A DNA stretch of 32,458 nucleotides from Acidobacteriota bacterium (lineage in GTDB: Bacteria; Acidobacteriota; Thermoanaerobaculia; Thermoanaerobaculales; Sulfomarinibacteraceae). The notes below the pieces were generated by a model. It worked only from the letters and a program-made list of their open reading frames with translations. It was not told where the DNA came from and searched no databases. The stretch is from contig JAJDNH010000121.1 in assembly GCA_022340775.1 (NCBI GenBank), positions 1 through 32,458 on the forward strand, given 5' to 3'. The translations under genes were made by a program, and so were the position numbers. Below, piece after piece: positions 8,222-16,439 of the stretch (position 1 is its first letter; each line of letters opens with the position of its first letter).

Positions 8222-8327
8222 GCCGCCATTATTGCGGAACTGTGTCGCGAGCGCCACAGGTCGTGCTGGTGCGGTGGATTGTCCTGCCGCCATGCCTGTG
8301 TTGGTATGGAGATTGGAGGTGTCGCTG
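8222..8327. promoter_or_regulatory. Divergent promoter region, pentapeptide gene / protease
   Basis: These 106 bases separate two divergent genes. On the minus strand AATAAT (8228-8233) is a likely -10 box 6 bases from the pentapeptide ATG. On the plus strand GGAGGT (8315-8320) is a strong Shine-Dalgarno 7 bases before GTG 8328, which decides the protease start over the upstream ATG 8292. I do not see a convincing plus-strand -35/-10 pair. Confidence 0.45.
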
Positions 8328-10517
8328 GTGAGGGGGATCCCGGTGCTCGGCGCAGTCCTCTGGGCAGGACTGACGGTCATGGTCGTTGCCGGTGCCGCGC
8401 GGCTGGGCGACCGAGGCGACGAGGCCGGACCGGTTCGCCTGCGCACCGGCCTCGTGTCGCAGCTGCAACCGGCCGCGGCCACAGATCGCTTGCGCCTGGT
8501 AACGGTCGACAGCGGGCGGGTGGCTGAGGTAGCACATGTCGTCAGTGGGCGCGGAGGGCGGGTGGTTGCGTACCTCCCTGACCGCGCGCTGCTGGTCTCC
8601 GGCGCGCCGGTGGCCTTTTCCGCCCTGGCCGACATAACCGCCCACGACTGGGCGTGGGCTCCGGGACAGGCGGTAGTGCCTGAGCTGAGAGAGATGGCCG
8701 GCGGTGGGCCTGCCGTTGGATGGCCGCGGGTGCCGATCGTGGTGCAGGTGGCGGCCGGAGACGGCGCCGGATCGTTCATGTCCGACTTGGCAGCGGCCGG
8801 CTTCTCGACCGCCTGGACGCAGGCCGGCAGGGGTTTGCTCCACGTCGGCCTGCGGGTGGAGCCCGACAGGATGGGGGAGCTCCTCCGATTGCTCGACCGG
8901 ACTCGTGGGTTGGTGGCCGCAGACCTCCAGCCGCCGATTCGCTTGCGCAACGCGGCCTCCGCTTGGCGCTGCCAGTCGGGGCAGCCCTGGGTCACTCCAG
9001 TGTTTGCTCATGGTCTCCTCGGGCAGGGCCAGATCGTGGGCATCATGGACACCGGAATCGACGCGGACTCCTGCTACTTCTGGGACGGCGACCACGGCCT
9101 GCCGGTGCTCGACGACGACATCTCGACAACGGTCGACCTGCGGCAGCGCAAGGTGCTGGCCGTCGACTTCTACTGGAGCCACGACTGGCCCGATCCATCG
9201 CCTTTCGATTGGGACGACCATGGGCACGGCATCCACGTCGCCGGCAGCGTTGCCGGCGATGCCGGTGCCAACGGCACACACGAGGGTAACGATGGGATGG
9301 CGCCGGCCGCGCGGCTGGTGATCCAGGACGGCGGTTTCGGCGTCGACGACTGCGCCGATCTGCCGGGTCTGGGGTGCCCGACACGTCCCCTCGGGCCGGT
9401 GCTGGCTCAGGCCTATACGCAGGGTGCACGTCTGCACACGGACTCGTGGGGGGACGAGGAGAACATCCAGCCGTTCAACCGCTACACCGAGCGCACCGCC
9501 GATGTCGACCGGTTCACCTGGGAACACAGGGACTTCCTGGTGTTCTTCGCAGCCGGGAACGCCGGCCAGCTCGGCGACGACACCGTTGGCTCGCCGGCGA
9601 CCGGCAAGAACGTCGTCGCGGTCGGGGCGGCGACCCACGGTGACATCGAACCTCCGTGTGTCACGGTGTTCTCGTCGCGGGGGTGGACCCAGGACGGGCG
9701 CATCAAGCCGGACGTCGTGGCGCCCGGTGCAGCGGTCGTGTCCGCGGCAGACGACGGTTTCATCGGTACCTTCAACTGTGGCCTGTTGAGTCTCTCGGGG
9801 ACCTCGATGGCCTCCCCGACCGTGGCTGGCCTCGCGGCGCTCGTACGGCAGTACTTCGTGGACGGCTACTACCCCAACGGCGCGGCGGACTCAGGCCACG
9901 GCCTCACTCCATCGGCGGCCCTGGTGAAGACGATGCTGATCGCCTCGGCGGTCGATCTGTCGACCGAGGGGTGTGACCGGGTGAGGCCGGTTCCGTCCCG
10001 GGACCAGGGCTGGGGCGAGGTGCGGCTCGACCGGGTCCTGCACTTTGCCGGCGACAACCTACAGCTGCTGGTCGATGATCATCGTGACGGCTTCTCCTCG
10101 GCTGCCGAGCCCGCAGTTGCGACCGTCGTCCGTAACTCGGGCGAGGCTCCGCTGAAGGTGGTGCTCGTGTGGACCGATCCGCCGTCAACCTCGCTTGCTG
10201 CCGTGAACCTTGTCAACGACCTCGATCTAAGGGTGAGCGGACCGGACGGTGACTACCTCGGCAACGTGTTCTCGGGCGGCGTCTCGGTGACCGGCGGCGG
10301 GGCCGACCGTCTCAACAACGTCGAGGTGGTCTGGCTGCCGGCGCCGTCGGCAGGTCGCTGGACGGTGACCGTTTCGCCGTACGCCGTCAACCTGGGGCCG
10401 CAGGACTACGCGCTCGTCATCACTGGCGCCACCCGACCCGCTACGGCGCGCCGGGCCCGCCGACGTTTGGTGCCCGAGCCAGCCGTGGGCGAGGAGAGGC
10501 AGGGGGAAAGTCCTTGA
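8328..10517 (+). CDS. Secreted subtilisin-family (S8) serine protease
   Basis: A 729-residue exported serine protease. The GTG start at 8328 (GGAGGT 7 bases upstream) gives MRGIPVLGAVLWAGLTVMVVAGAARL, a signal peptide or N-terminal anchor. A pro-region of about 200 residues follows, then the S8 domain (about 225-560) with the triad D241 (IVGIMDTGID), H300 (HGHGIHVAGS) and S493 (LSGTSMASPTVAG); N411 (FFAAGNAG) is the oxyanion residue. A C-terminal beta-sandwich (about 575-700, VLVWTDPPSTSLAAVNLVNDLDLRV) resembles the one following the catalytic domain in KP-43-type subtilases. The last 30 residues are Arg-rich. The substrate is unknown; it could turn over extracellular protein. It stands alone as a unit, and its stop codon is overlapped by the promoter of the sucrose operon. 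Confidence 0.92.
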   Translation: MRGIPVLGAVLWAGLTVMVVAGAARLGDRGDEAGPVRLRTGLVSQLQPAAATDRLRLVTVDSGRVAEVAHVVSGRGGRVVAYLPDRALLVSGAPVAFSALADITAHDWAWAPGQAVVPELREMAGGGPAVGWPRVPIVVQVAAGDGAGSFMSDLAAAGFSTAWTQAGRGLLHVGLRVEPDRMGELLRLLDRTRGLVAADLQPPIRLRNAASAWRCQSGQPWVTPVFAHGLLGQGQIVGIMDTGIDADSCYFWDGDHGLPVLDDDISTTVDLRQRKVLAVDFYWSHDWPDPSPFDWDDHGHGIHVAGSVAGDAGANGTHEGNDGMAPAARLVIQDGGFGVDDCADLPGLGCPTRPLGPVLAQAYTQGARLHTDSWGDEENIQPFNRYTERTADVDRFTWEHRDFLVFFAAGNAGQLGDDTVGSPATGKNVVAVGAATHGDIEPPCVTVFSSRGWTQDGRIKPDVVAPGAAVVSAADDGFIGTFNCGLLSLSGTSMASPTVAGLAALVRQYFVDGYYPNGAADSGHGLTPSAALVKTMLIASAVDLSTEGCDRVRPVPSRDQGWGEVRLDRVLHFAGDNLQLLVDDHRDGFSSAAEPAVATVVRNSGEAPLKVVLVWTDPPSTSLAAVNLVNDLDLRVSGPDGDYLGNVFSGGVSVTGGGADRLNNVEVVWLPAPSAGRWTVTVSPYAVNLGPQDYALVITGATRPATARRARRRLVPEPAVGEERQGESP

Positions 10518-10541
10518 TTTGAGACCAGGATGCGATATAAT
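10514..10541 (+). promoter_or_regulatory. Sigma70-like promoter of the sucrose operon
   Basis: TTGATT (10514-10519) and a perfect TATAAT (10536-10541) are separated by 16 bases. The -35 box overlaps the protease TGA stop. Transcription would start near 10548. It is the best -35/-10 pair in the window and faces the sucrose genes. Confidence 0.7.
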
Positions 10542-10547
10542 ATTGCG

Positions 10548-10793
10548 CAGATCGTCGCGACGTTCTGGCGGTGAAGCGGCTATGTCGGCCGCCCGGCAGC
10601 CGCCGGCTTGAAGCGGCAGCGGATCTTCTCACGGGCCCTTGTTCCCGATGGTGCCACGCAATCTCGGGCCGGTCTCGAGCGGTCCGTCTCCGGAGCGAAT
10701 CGTCCTCGGGAGCTTCAGCCGTGTCGCACACCCGGTTCGCACCTCGCGCACGCAGCGGTGCGGGCCCAAGAGCCATGACGCGAAGGAACGAGG
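10548..10793 (+). promoter_or_regulatory. Long 5' leader of the sucrose operon
   Basis: About 245 bases lie between the predicted transcription start and the kinase ATG. No gene is supported here. The GC-rich sequence has several short complementary stretches (for example GCCGCC/GGCGGC-type arms around 10570-10625), so a structured leader is possible, but I recognise no known riboswitch. The Shine-Dalgarno AAGGA (10783-10787) closes the leader. Confidence 0.35.
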
Positions 10794-11774
10794 ATGAGCT
10801 CTCATGGAAAGACATATCGCCAGGTGCGCGAGCAAAGCCGCTCGTCCGTCGTTGTGCCCGCAGAGATGTCGAGCGGCCGTCCGGTCGTGGTCGGCGAGGT
10901 GCTGTTCGACGTCTTCCCGGACGGCGCTCGGGTCATGGGAGGTGCACCGTTCAACGTCGCCTGGCACCTGCAGGCGTTGGGGCTGCAGCCACTCCTGATC
11001 ACCCGTGTCGGAGACGATGAGCTGGGCCGGGAGATCCTCGGCGAGATGGGTGACTGGGGCATGGATGTGAGAGGCGTGCAGCATGATTCGCGCTACCCGA
11101 CGGGACGGGTGAAGGTCGAGCTCGACGGTGGGGAGCCGCGGTTCGAGATCGCGGCCGAGCAGGCCTACGACTACCTGGACCCGGCCGCCGAGCCCGAGGC
11201 GCCGCTCGCCGAGCCCGCGCCGTTGATCTACCACGGGACCCTGATCGCCAGAAGCGAGGTGTCCAGGGAGGCGTTGTTCGCCTACCGAGGACGGCTTGCG
11301 GCGCCGGTCTTTCTCGACGTCAACCTCAGGCCTCCGTGGTGGCGGGAGGAGGAGATCGCCCGCGCGCTGCTCGGTGCGCGGTGGGTGAAGCTCAACGCCG
11401 ATGAGCTGCGCACGCTGACCGGGCTGCCGTCGGCCGACAGGGCCGAGCTCATCCAAACGGCGCGCGACTTCCGGACCAGGCATGCGCTCGAGGCCGTCAT
11501 CGTCACTCTCGGGGAGGACGGAGCGTTCGTGGTCTGGCACGATGAGCTGCTCGCAGGAACCCCCCCAGCGGCGGTTCGCGACGGGGACGCGGTCGGTGCC
11601 GGCGATGCCTTCAGCGCAGCGTTCATTGCCGGGATCGTCTGGAACTGGCCGCCAGCGACAACGCTGAGCCGGGCGCTCGATCTGGCGGCCGTAGCCTGCG
11701 CGCTGCGCGGTGCAGTGAGTCGCGACCGCACCCTCTACGAGCGCCTCGTCGATCAGTGGGGGGCAGACCGATGA
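10794..11774 (+). CDS. PfkB-family sugar kinase, probable fructokinase
   Basis: A 326-residue ribokinase/PfkB-family kinase, most likely phosphorylating fructose with ATP to fructose-6-phosphate. Seen: VVVGEVLFDVFPDG and GGAPFNVAWHLQALG (PfkB signature 1 region), and the catalytic signature DGDAVGAGDAFSAAF with D271 as the predicted base. The role is assigned from context: it is the first of three overlapping genes with SPS-SPP and sucrose synthase, as in the sucrose clusters of methanotrophs, where a fructokinase accompanies these enzymes. ATG 10794 has AAGGA 6 bases upstream. An internal ATG at 10866 starts right at the conserved domain but has a poor ribosome site. The stop overlaps the next start by four bases (ATGA). 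Other PfkB substrates cannot be excluded by sequence. Confidence 0.87.
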   Translation: MSSHGKTYRQVREQSRSSVVVPAEMSSGRPVVVGEVLFDVFPDGARVMGGAPFNVAWHLQALGLQPLLITRVGDDELGREILGEMGDWGMDVRGVQHDSRYPTGRVKVELDGGEPRFEIAAEQAYDYLDPAAEPEAPLAEPAPLIYHGTLIARSEVSREALFAYRGRLAAPVFLDVNLRPPWWREEEIARALLGARWVKLNADELRTLTGLPSADRAELIQTARDFRTRHALEAVIVTLGEDGAFVVWHDELLAGTPPAAVRDGDAVGAGDAFSAAFIAGIVWNWPPATTLSRALDLAAVACALRGAVSRDRTLYERLVDQWGADR

Positions 11775-13939
11775 CGGAACAAGACGGGCTCTACATTGCC
11801 CTCATCAGCGTCCACGGCCTGATCCGGGGCAGCGAGCTCGAGCTCGGCCGCGATGCCGACACTGGCGGCCAGGTACGGTACGTGCTCGATCTTGCCCGCG
11901 CGCTCGCCACCCATCCCCAGGTCGAGAGGGTGGACCTGTTGACGCGCCAGATCCTGGCCGTCAGCCTCGGCCTCGAGTACTCCGAGCACCTGGAGGAGAT
12001 CGGCGACAACGCGTGGATCGTGAGACTGCCGTGCGGCCCCCACAGGTACCTCCGCAAGGAGTCCCTGTGGCCCTATCTGCCGGAGTTCGTCGACCACGCA
12101 CTGAGGCACTTTCGCGAGATCGGGCGTGCGCCGGACGTGATCCACGGCCACTACGCGGACGCCGGCGGCGCCGCCGCCCGCCTGAGTGCGCTCCTGAACT
12201 CCACACTGGTGTTCACGGGGCACTCCCTGGGCCGTGTCAAGCAGGCCCGTCTGCTGGAGAAGGGTGTTGACCCGGAGCAGCTGGAGAACCGGTACAAGAT
12301 CACGCGTCGGATCAACGCAGAGGAGAACGTGCTGCAGGCGGCGGACCTGATCGTCGCCAGCACCGAGCAGGAGGTCGACGAGCAGTACGCCATGTATCGG
12401 GCCGATGTACGCGCCCGCGCGGCGGTCATCCCGCCCGGGATCAGCCTCGCCCAGTTCCGGCCTCCCCGCGCCGGCGACGCGCGGCCGGCGATCGCGGACA
12501 AAATCGACCGTTTTCTCCGGTATCCCCGACGGCCCATGATCCTGGCCCTGCAGCGGCCGGACGAGAGGAAGAACCTGACCACCCTGATCCATGCCTACGG
12601 AGGGAGCGAGGAGCTGCAGAGGCTCGCGAACCTGGTGCTGATGATCGGGACCAGGGATGACATCGGGCGGCTGCCCGGGGGACAGAGGCGGGTGCTCCAG
12701 GAGATGCTGGGTTTGATCGACCGCTACGACCTGTACGGGTCGGTGGCCTACCCGAAGAGCCACGCACCCGAAGACGTGCCGGACGTCTACCGCCTCGCCG
12801 CCAGGCGCAGCGGCGTGCTGGTCAACCCGGCGTTGACCGAGCCGTTCGGGCTGACACTGATCGAGGCCGCGGCGAGTGGCCTGCCGGTGGTCGCCACCCG
12901 TGACGGCGGCCCGAAGGCGATCGTCGATCTCTGCAAGAACGGAGTCTTGATCGATCCGCTCGATCCCGACTCCATTGCCGGCGGGCTGCTCGATGTCCTC
13001 GGCGATCGCCAGCAGTGGCGAGGGATGTCGCGGGCGGGAGTTCGGGGCGCCCGCCGCCACTTCTCCTGGCAGGGCCACGTCGAGCGCTACTTGAAGCGGT
13101 TGCGACGAGTCAGGCGCAGGCGGCATGGGCGCCGGCGCGACGACTGGCTGCGCGACCGGATGGTGCTCGCGGACCGGATGATCGTGTGCGACATCGACAA
13201 CACGCTGATCGGCAACGAGGCCGCCCTGCGCCGGTTCCTGGAGGTCCTCGAGCAGCGGCGTGAGGAAACCATCTTCGCAGTGGCCACCGGACGGGTCCTC
13301 AAGAGCGCGCGCAAGGTGCTGCGCAAGTGGGGAGTGCCGGCTCCCGACGTGATGATCACCGCGGTAGGCAGCGAGATCCACTACGGGCAGGTGAGGCTGG
13401 TCGAGGACGTCGGCTGGGCCCGCCACATCGCGCATCGTTGGGAGCGCGATCGGCTGCGCCGGCTGCTCGAGCAGCTTCCCGATCTCGAGCTGCAGCCGGA
13501 TCGCGACCAGCGGCAGTTCAAGCTGAGCTACTTCGTCGACCGTGACAAGGCGCCGATCGTCAGGCACGTCCGCCGGCTGCTCAAGCAGAACCGGCTGAGC
13601 GCACAGGTGATCTACTCCCACGATGCCTACCTCGACCTCCTGCCGCACCGGGCCTCGAAGGGAGAGGCGGTGCGCTACCTGGCGCTCCGGTGGGGCTTGC
13701 ATCTGGAGAGCGTGCTCGGCGCCGGCGACTCCGGCAACGATGCTGAGATGTTCAGGATCGGCGCGAAGGGTGTGGTGGTCGGCAACCATGCCCGCGAGCT
13801 CGAGGCCCTGCGCGGCACTCCCAACATCTACTTCGCCCAGGCGGATCACGCCGACGGGATCGTCGAGGGGATGAGGTACTTCGGTTTCCTCGACGACACC
13901 GCCCAGGCTTCCGTTCTGACTCGTGAGGAGCCTTCATGA
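11771..13939 (+). CDS. Bifunctional sucrose-phosphate synthase/phosphatase
   Basis: A 722-residue fusion. The N-terminal GT-B glycosyltransferase (about 1-450) should transfer glucose from an NDP-glucose to fructose-6-phosphate: an N-terminal SPS lobe (DADTGGQVRYVLDLARAL, HGHYADAGGAAARLS, FTGHSLGRVK) and a C-terminal GT4 lobe (RPDERKNLTTLIHAYGG, NPALTEPFGLTLIEAAASGLP). A basic linker (RRVRRRRHGRRR) leads to a HAD-type sucrose-6-phosphate phosphatase (about 470-722) with intact motif I D474-I-D476-NT and motif IV GDSGND (about 652-657). Both halves therefore look catalytically competent, unlike some cyanobacterial SPS whose phosphatase-like domain is degenerate. The length matches cyanobacterial and Nitrosomonas-type fused SPS. 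It overlaps both neighbours by 4 bases (ATGA), so translation is coupled along the operon. Confidence 0.94.
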   Translation: MTEQDGLYIALISVHGLIRGSELELGRDADTGGQVRYVLDLARALATHPQVERVDLLTRQILAVSLGLEYSEHLEEIGDNAWIVRLPCGPHRYLRKESLWPYLPEFVDHALRHFREIGRAPDVIHGHYADAGGAAARLSALLNSTLVFTGHSLGRVKQARLLEKGVDPEQLENRYKITRRINAEENVLQAADLIVASTEQEVDEQYAMYRADVRARAAVIPPGISLAQFRPPRAGDARPAIADKIDRFLRYPRRPMILALQRPDERKNLTTLIHAYGGSEELQRLANLVLMIGTRDDIGRLPGGQRRVLQEMLGLIDRYDLYGSVAYPKSHAPEDVPDVYRLAARRSGVLVNPALTEPFGLTLIEAAASGLPVVATRDGGPKAIVDLCKNGVLIDPLDPDSIAGGLLDVLGDRQQWRGMSRAGVRGARRHFSWQGHVERYLKRLRRVRRRRHGRRRDDWLRDRMVLADRMIVCDIDNTLIGNEAALRRFLEVLEQRREETIFAVATGRVLKSARKVLRKWGVPAPDVMITAVGSEIHYGQVRLVEDVGWARHIAHRWERDRLRRLLEQLPDLELQPDRDQRQFKLSYFVDRDKAPIVRHVRRLLKQNRLSAQVIYSHDAYLDLLPHRASKGEAVRYLALRWGLHLESVLGAGDSGNDAEMFRIGAKGVVVGNHARELEALRGTPNIYFAQADHADGIVEGMRYFGFLDDTAQASVLTREEPS

Positions 13940-16323
13940 TCGAACGTCTGAGAGCTGCGGTCGCCGAGCTGCGCGACGCACTGTACCTGCTGTTGCGACA
14001 CTACCTGGCGCAGGACAAGCCGTTCCTGCTCCGCTCGGATCTTGCGGAGGGCTTCGACGAGGTCACCGCGGACGAGCCCGGAGCCCGCCTGCGTTCGACC
14101 GTGGCCGAGGAGATGATCGGGATGGCGCAGGAGGCCTCGTTGAGCGGCCCCTGGGTCTACTTCGCCCTCAGGCCGCGCATCGGACGCTGGCTCTACCTGC
14201 GGGTGCACTGTGAGACGCTGCACTTCGACGAGGTGCCGACCGAGGAGTACCTGGTCTTCAAGGAGCGGCTCGCCGACGGCGAGTCCGACGAGGGGGCGTG
14301 GTCGTTCGAGGTCGACTTCCGGCCGTTCCTCAGGCACTACCCGCGCCTGCGAGAGGTGCACTCGATCGGGCGCGGCGGCGAGTTCCTCAACCGGCGGCTA
14401 GCCGGCAAGCTGTTTTCTGGCACGGACGGCGGCCCCCAGCAGCTGTTCCGGTTCCTGTCCCTGCACACCTGTCAGGGGCGCCAGCTCATGATCAACCGCC
14501 GCATCACCGGCGTCGACGAGCTCAGCGACGCGGTGCGGTCGGCGCGCGACCTGCTCGCCTCGAGTCCGGCCGAGGCAGAGTGGGACGAGGTGGGAGAAGA
14601 CCTGAGGGCACTCGGCTTCGAGCCCGGGTGGGGGCGAACGGCGAAACGGATGCGCGACACGCTCGGCCTGCTCCAGGACATCCTGGAAGCGCCGGATCCT
14701 GGGATCTTCGAGAGCCTGCTGGCGCGCATCCCGATGGTGTTCCGGATCGCCATCATCTCGCCGCACGGCTACTTCGGCCAGGACAACGTGATGGGGCTGC
14801 CGGACACCGGCGGCCAGGTCGTCTACATCCTCGACCAGGTGCGCGCGCTGGAGCTAGAGATGCGGCAGCGGCTGGCCGACCAGGGAGTCGACTTCGAGCC
14901 CGAGATCGCGGTGGTCACGCGGCTGATCCCAGAGAACCGCGGAACGACCTCCAACCAGCCGGTGGAGCCGATCACCGGCACCAGTAACGCCAGGATCATC
15001 AGGGTCCCGTTCCGCACCGCCTCGGGCGAGATCGTGCAGCACTGGATCTCCCGTTTCGCGGTCTGGCCCTATCTCGAGCGGTTCGTGCTCGAGGCCGAGA
15101 AGGAGATCCTCGCGGGGCTCGGCGGGCGGCCGGACCTGATCATCGGCAACTACTCCGACGGCAACCTGGTCGGCACCCTGCTCGCGCAGCGCCTCGGCGT
15201 TACCCACTGCACGATCGCGCACGCGCTCGAGAAGAGCAAGTACCTGTTCTCCGACCTGTACTGGAAGCACAACGAGGACAGCCACCACTTCTCCTGCCAG
15301 TTCGTGGCCGACCTGATCTCCATGAACGCAGCCGACTTCATCATCTCCAGCACCTTCCAGGAGGTAGCCGGCGACGGCAGCGGTGTAGGGCAGTATGAGA
15401 GCTACACCTCGTTCACGATGCCGGGCCTGCTGCGGGTGGTCCACGGTCTCGACGTGTTCGACCCGCGCTTCAACATCGTGTCACCGGGAGTCGATCCTGA
15501 GACCTACTTTCCGTACAGCGAGGACGAGCGACGGCTGCACGGACTGAGCGGGGAGATCGAGGAGCTGCTCTTCGGTCCCGATGCGGATGGCACGCGCGGC
15601 AACCTGGCCGCGGGCGACCGGCCGATCATCCTCTCGATCGCCCGCATGGACCGGATCAAGAACCTGACCGGCCTGGTGGAGTGGTTCGGCGAGAACGAGC
15701 GCCTGCGAACCCTTGCCAACCTGGTCATCGTCGGGGGCAACGTCAACCCCGACGAGTCCTCGGACGAGGAGGAGCACGCCGAGATTGTGCGCATGCACGA
15801 GCTCATCGACCATTACCAGCTGGACGGCGAGGTGCGCTGGGTCGGACGCCTGCTCGAACGCTCGCTGGCCGGCGAGCTGTACCGCTGGGTGGCTGACCAC
15901 CGCGGCGTCTTCGTGCAGCCGGCGCTGTTCGAGGCGTTCGGCCTGACCGTTATCGAGGCGATGGCCTCGGGGCTGCCGACCTTTGCCACCCGCTACGGCG
16001 GTCCCGCCGAGATCATCGAGGACGGCGCCTCCGGGTTCCACATCGACCCCAACCGGGGCGAGGCGGCTGCCGACCGCATCGCCTCCTTCCTCGAGAGCTG
16101 TGCCGAGGACGAGCGGCACTGGCTCGATATCTCCCGGGCAGCGGTCGACCGCGTGGAGGCGCGCTACACCTGGAAGCTGTACGCCTCCAAGCTCATGACC
16201 CTGTCCCGCGTGTACGGCTTCTGGAGGTACATCACCAGCCTCGAGCGCTCAGAAGTCACCGCCTACTTGCAGGCGCTGTACAACCTGAGGCTGCGGCCGC
16301 TCACCCGCGCGATGGAGGAGTGA
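13936..16323 (+). CDS. Sucrose synthase
   Basis: A 795-residue enzyme of normal length for sucrose synthase (about 800), catalysing sucrose + NDP <-> fructose + NDP-glucose. It has N-terminal regulatory/targeting regions (1-270) and a GT-B catalytic part: the donor-side motif YFGQDNVMGLPDTGGQVVY (about residues 275-293), RMDRIKNLTGLVEWFG (from about 570), and QPALFEAFGLTVIEAMASGLP (about 660-680). At the segment aligned with the plant QN motif the sequence reads RLLERSLAGELY, so Gln and Asn are replaced by Leu and Ala. Bacterial enzymes without QN generally favour ADP over UDP, so ADP-glucose may be the product. ATG 13936 overlaps the SPS-SPP stop. A convergent gap with octamer array O2 follows. 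Confidence 0.95.
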   Translation: MIERLRAAVAELRDALYLLLRHYLAQDKPFLLRSDLAEGFDEVTADEPGARLRSTVAEEMIGMAQEASLSGPWVYFALRPRIGRWLYLRVHCETLHFDEVPTEEYLVFKERLADGESDEGAWSFEVDFRPFLRHYPRLREVHSIGRGGEFLNRRLAGKLFSGTDGGPQQLFRFLSLHTCQGRQLMINRRITGVDELSDAVRSARDLLASSPAEAEWDEVGEDLRALGFEPGWGRTAKRMRDTLGLLQDILEAPDPGIFESLLARIPMVFRIAIISPHGYFGQDNVMGLPDTGGQVVYILDQVRALELEMRQRLADQGVDFEPEIAVVTRLIPENRGTTSNQPVEPITGTSNARIIRVPFRTASGEIVQHWISRFAVWPYLERFVLEAEKEILAGLGGRPDLIIGNYSDGNLVGTLLAQRLGVTHCTIAHALEKSKYLFSDLYWKHNEDSHHFSCQFVADLISMNAADFIISSTFQEVAGDGSGVGQYESYTSFTMPGLLRVVHGLDVFDPRFNIVSPGVDPETYFPYSEDERRLHGLSGEIEELLFGPDADGTRGNLAAGDRPIILSIARMDRIKNLTGLVEWFGENERLRTLANLVIVGGNVNPDESSDEEEHAEIVRMHELIDHYQLDGEVRWVGRLLERSLAGELYRWVADHRGVFVQPALFEAFGLTVIEAMASGLPTFATRYGGPAEIIEDGASGFHIDPNRGEAAADRIASFLESCAEDERHWLDISRAAVDRVEARYTWKLYASKLMTLSRVYGFWRYITSLERSEVTAYLQALYNLRLRPLTRAMEE

Positions 16324-16329
16324 CGGAGG

Positions 16330-16361
16330 AGTGATTAAGTCACTAGTTGATTAAGTGATTA
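16330..16361. repeat. Octamer array O2 (four AGTGATTA-type units)
   Basis: AGTGATTA, AGTCACTA, GTTGATTA, AGTGATTA, then GG, beginning 7 bases after the sucrose synthase stop; that stop itself lies in a TGACGGAG octamer. Unit order and the closing GG match array O1 at 2692-2723, so the two are homologous copies more than 13 kb apart. Confidence 0.8.
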
Positions 16362-16390
16362 GGTAGCCTCCGCCCGTCAGGGAAACGTGA

Positions 16391-16438
16391 GGCGCGGGGG
16401 CGACCTCCAACCCTCCAGAAGACAACCCAGCCCGCGCC
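16391..16438. terminator. Inverted repeat in a convergent gap
   Basis: GGCGCGGG (16391-16398) pairs with CCCGCGCC (16431-16438) across a 32-base loop, ending two bases before the aldehyde dehydrogenase stop. It has no T-tract. A bidirectional terminator role is possible but weakly supported. Confidence 0.3.
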
Positions 16439-16439
16439 G

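Noticed and set aside
8292-8327. ATG 8292 as the protease start
   Set aside because: It has no ribosome site; GTG 8328 has GGAGGT at ideal spacing and yields a better signal peptide.
6422-8527. A 701-codon plus-strand open frame opposite the pentapeptide gene
   Set aside because: It is the antisense shadow of the pentapeptide repeats; its VGxxEVG periodicity mirrors the repeat, and the minus-strand frame has the genuine family pattern.
11753-13849. A 698-codon minus-strand frame opposite SPS-SPP
   Set aside because: High GC leaves long antisense frames open. The plus frame has all glycosyltransferase and HAD motifs, while the antisense frame has none.
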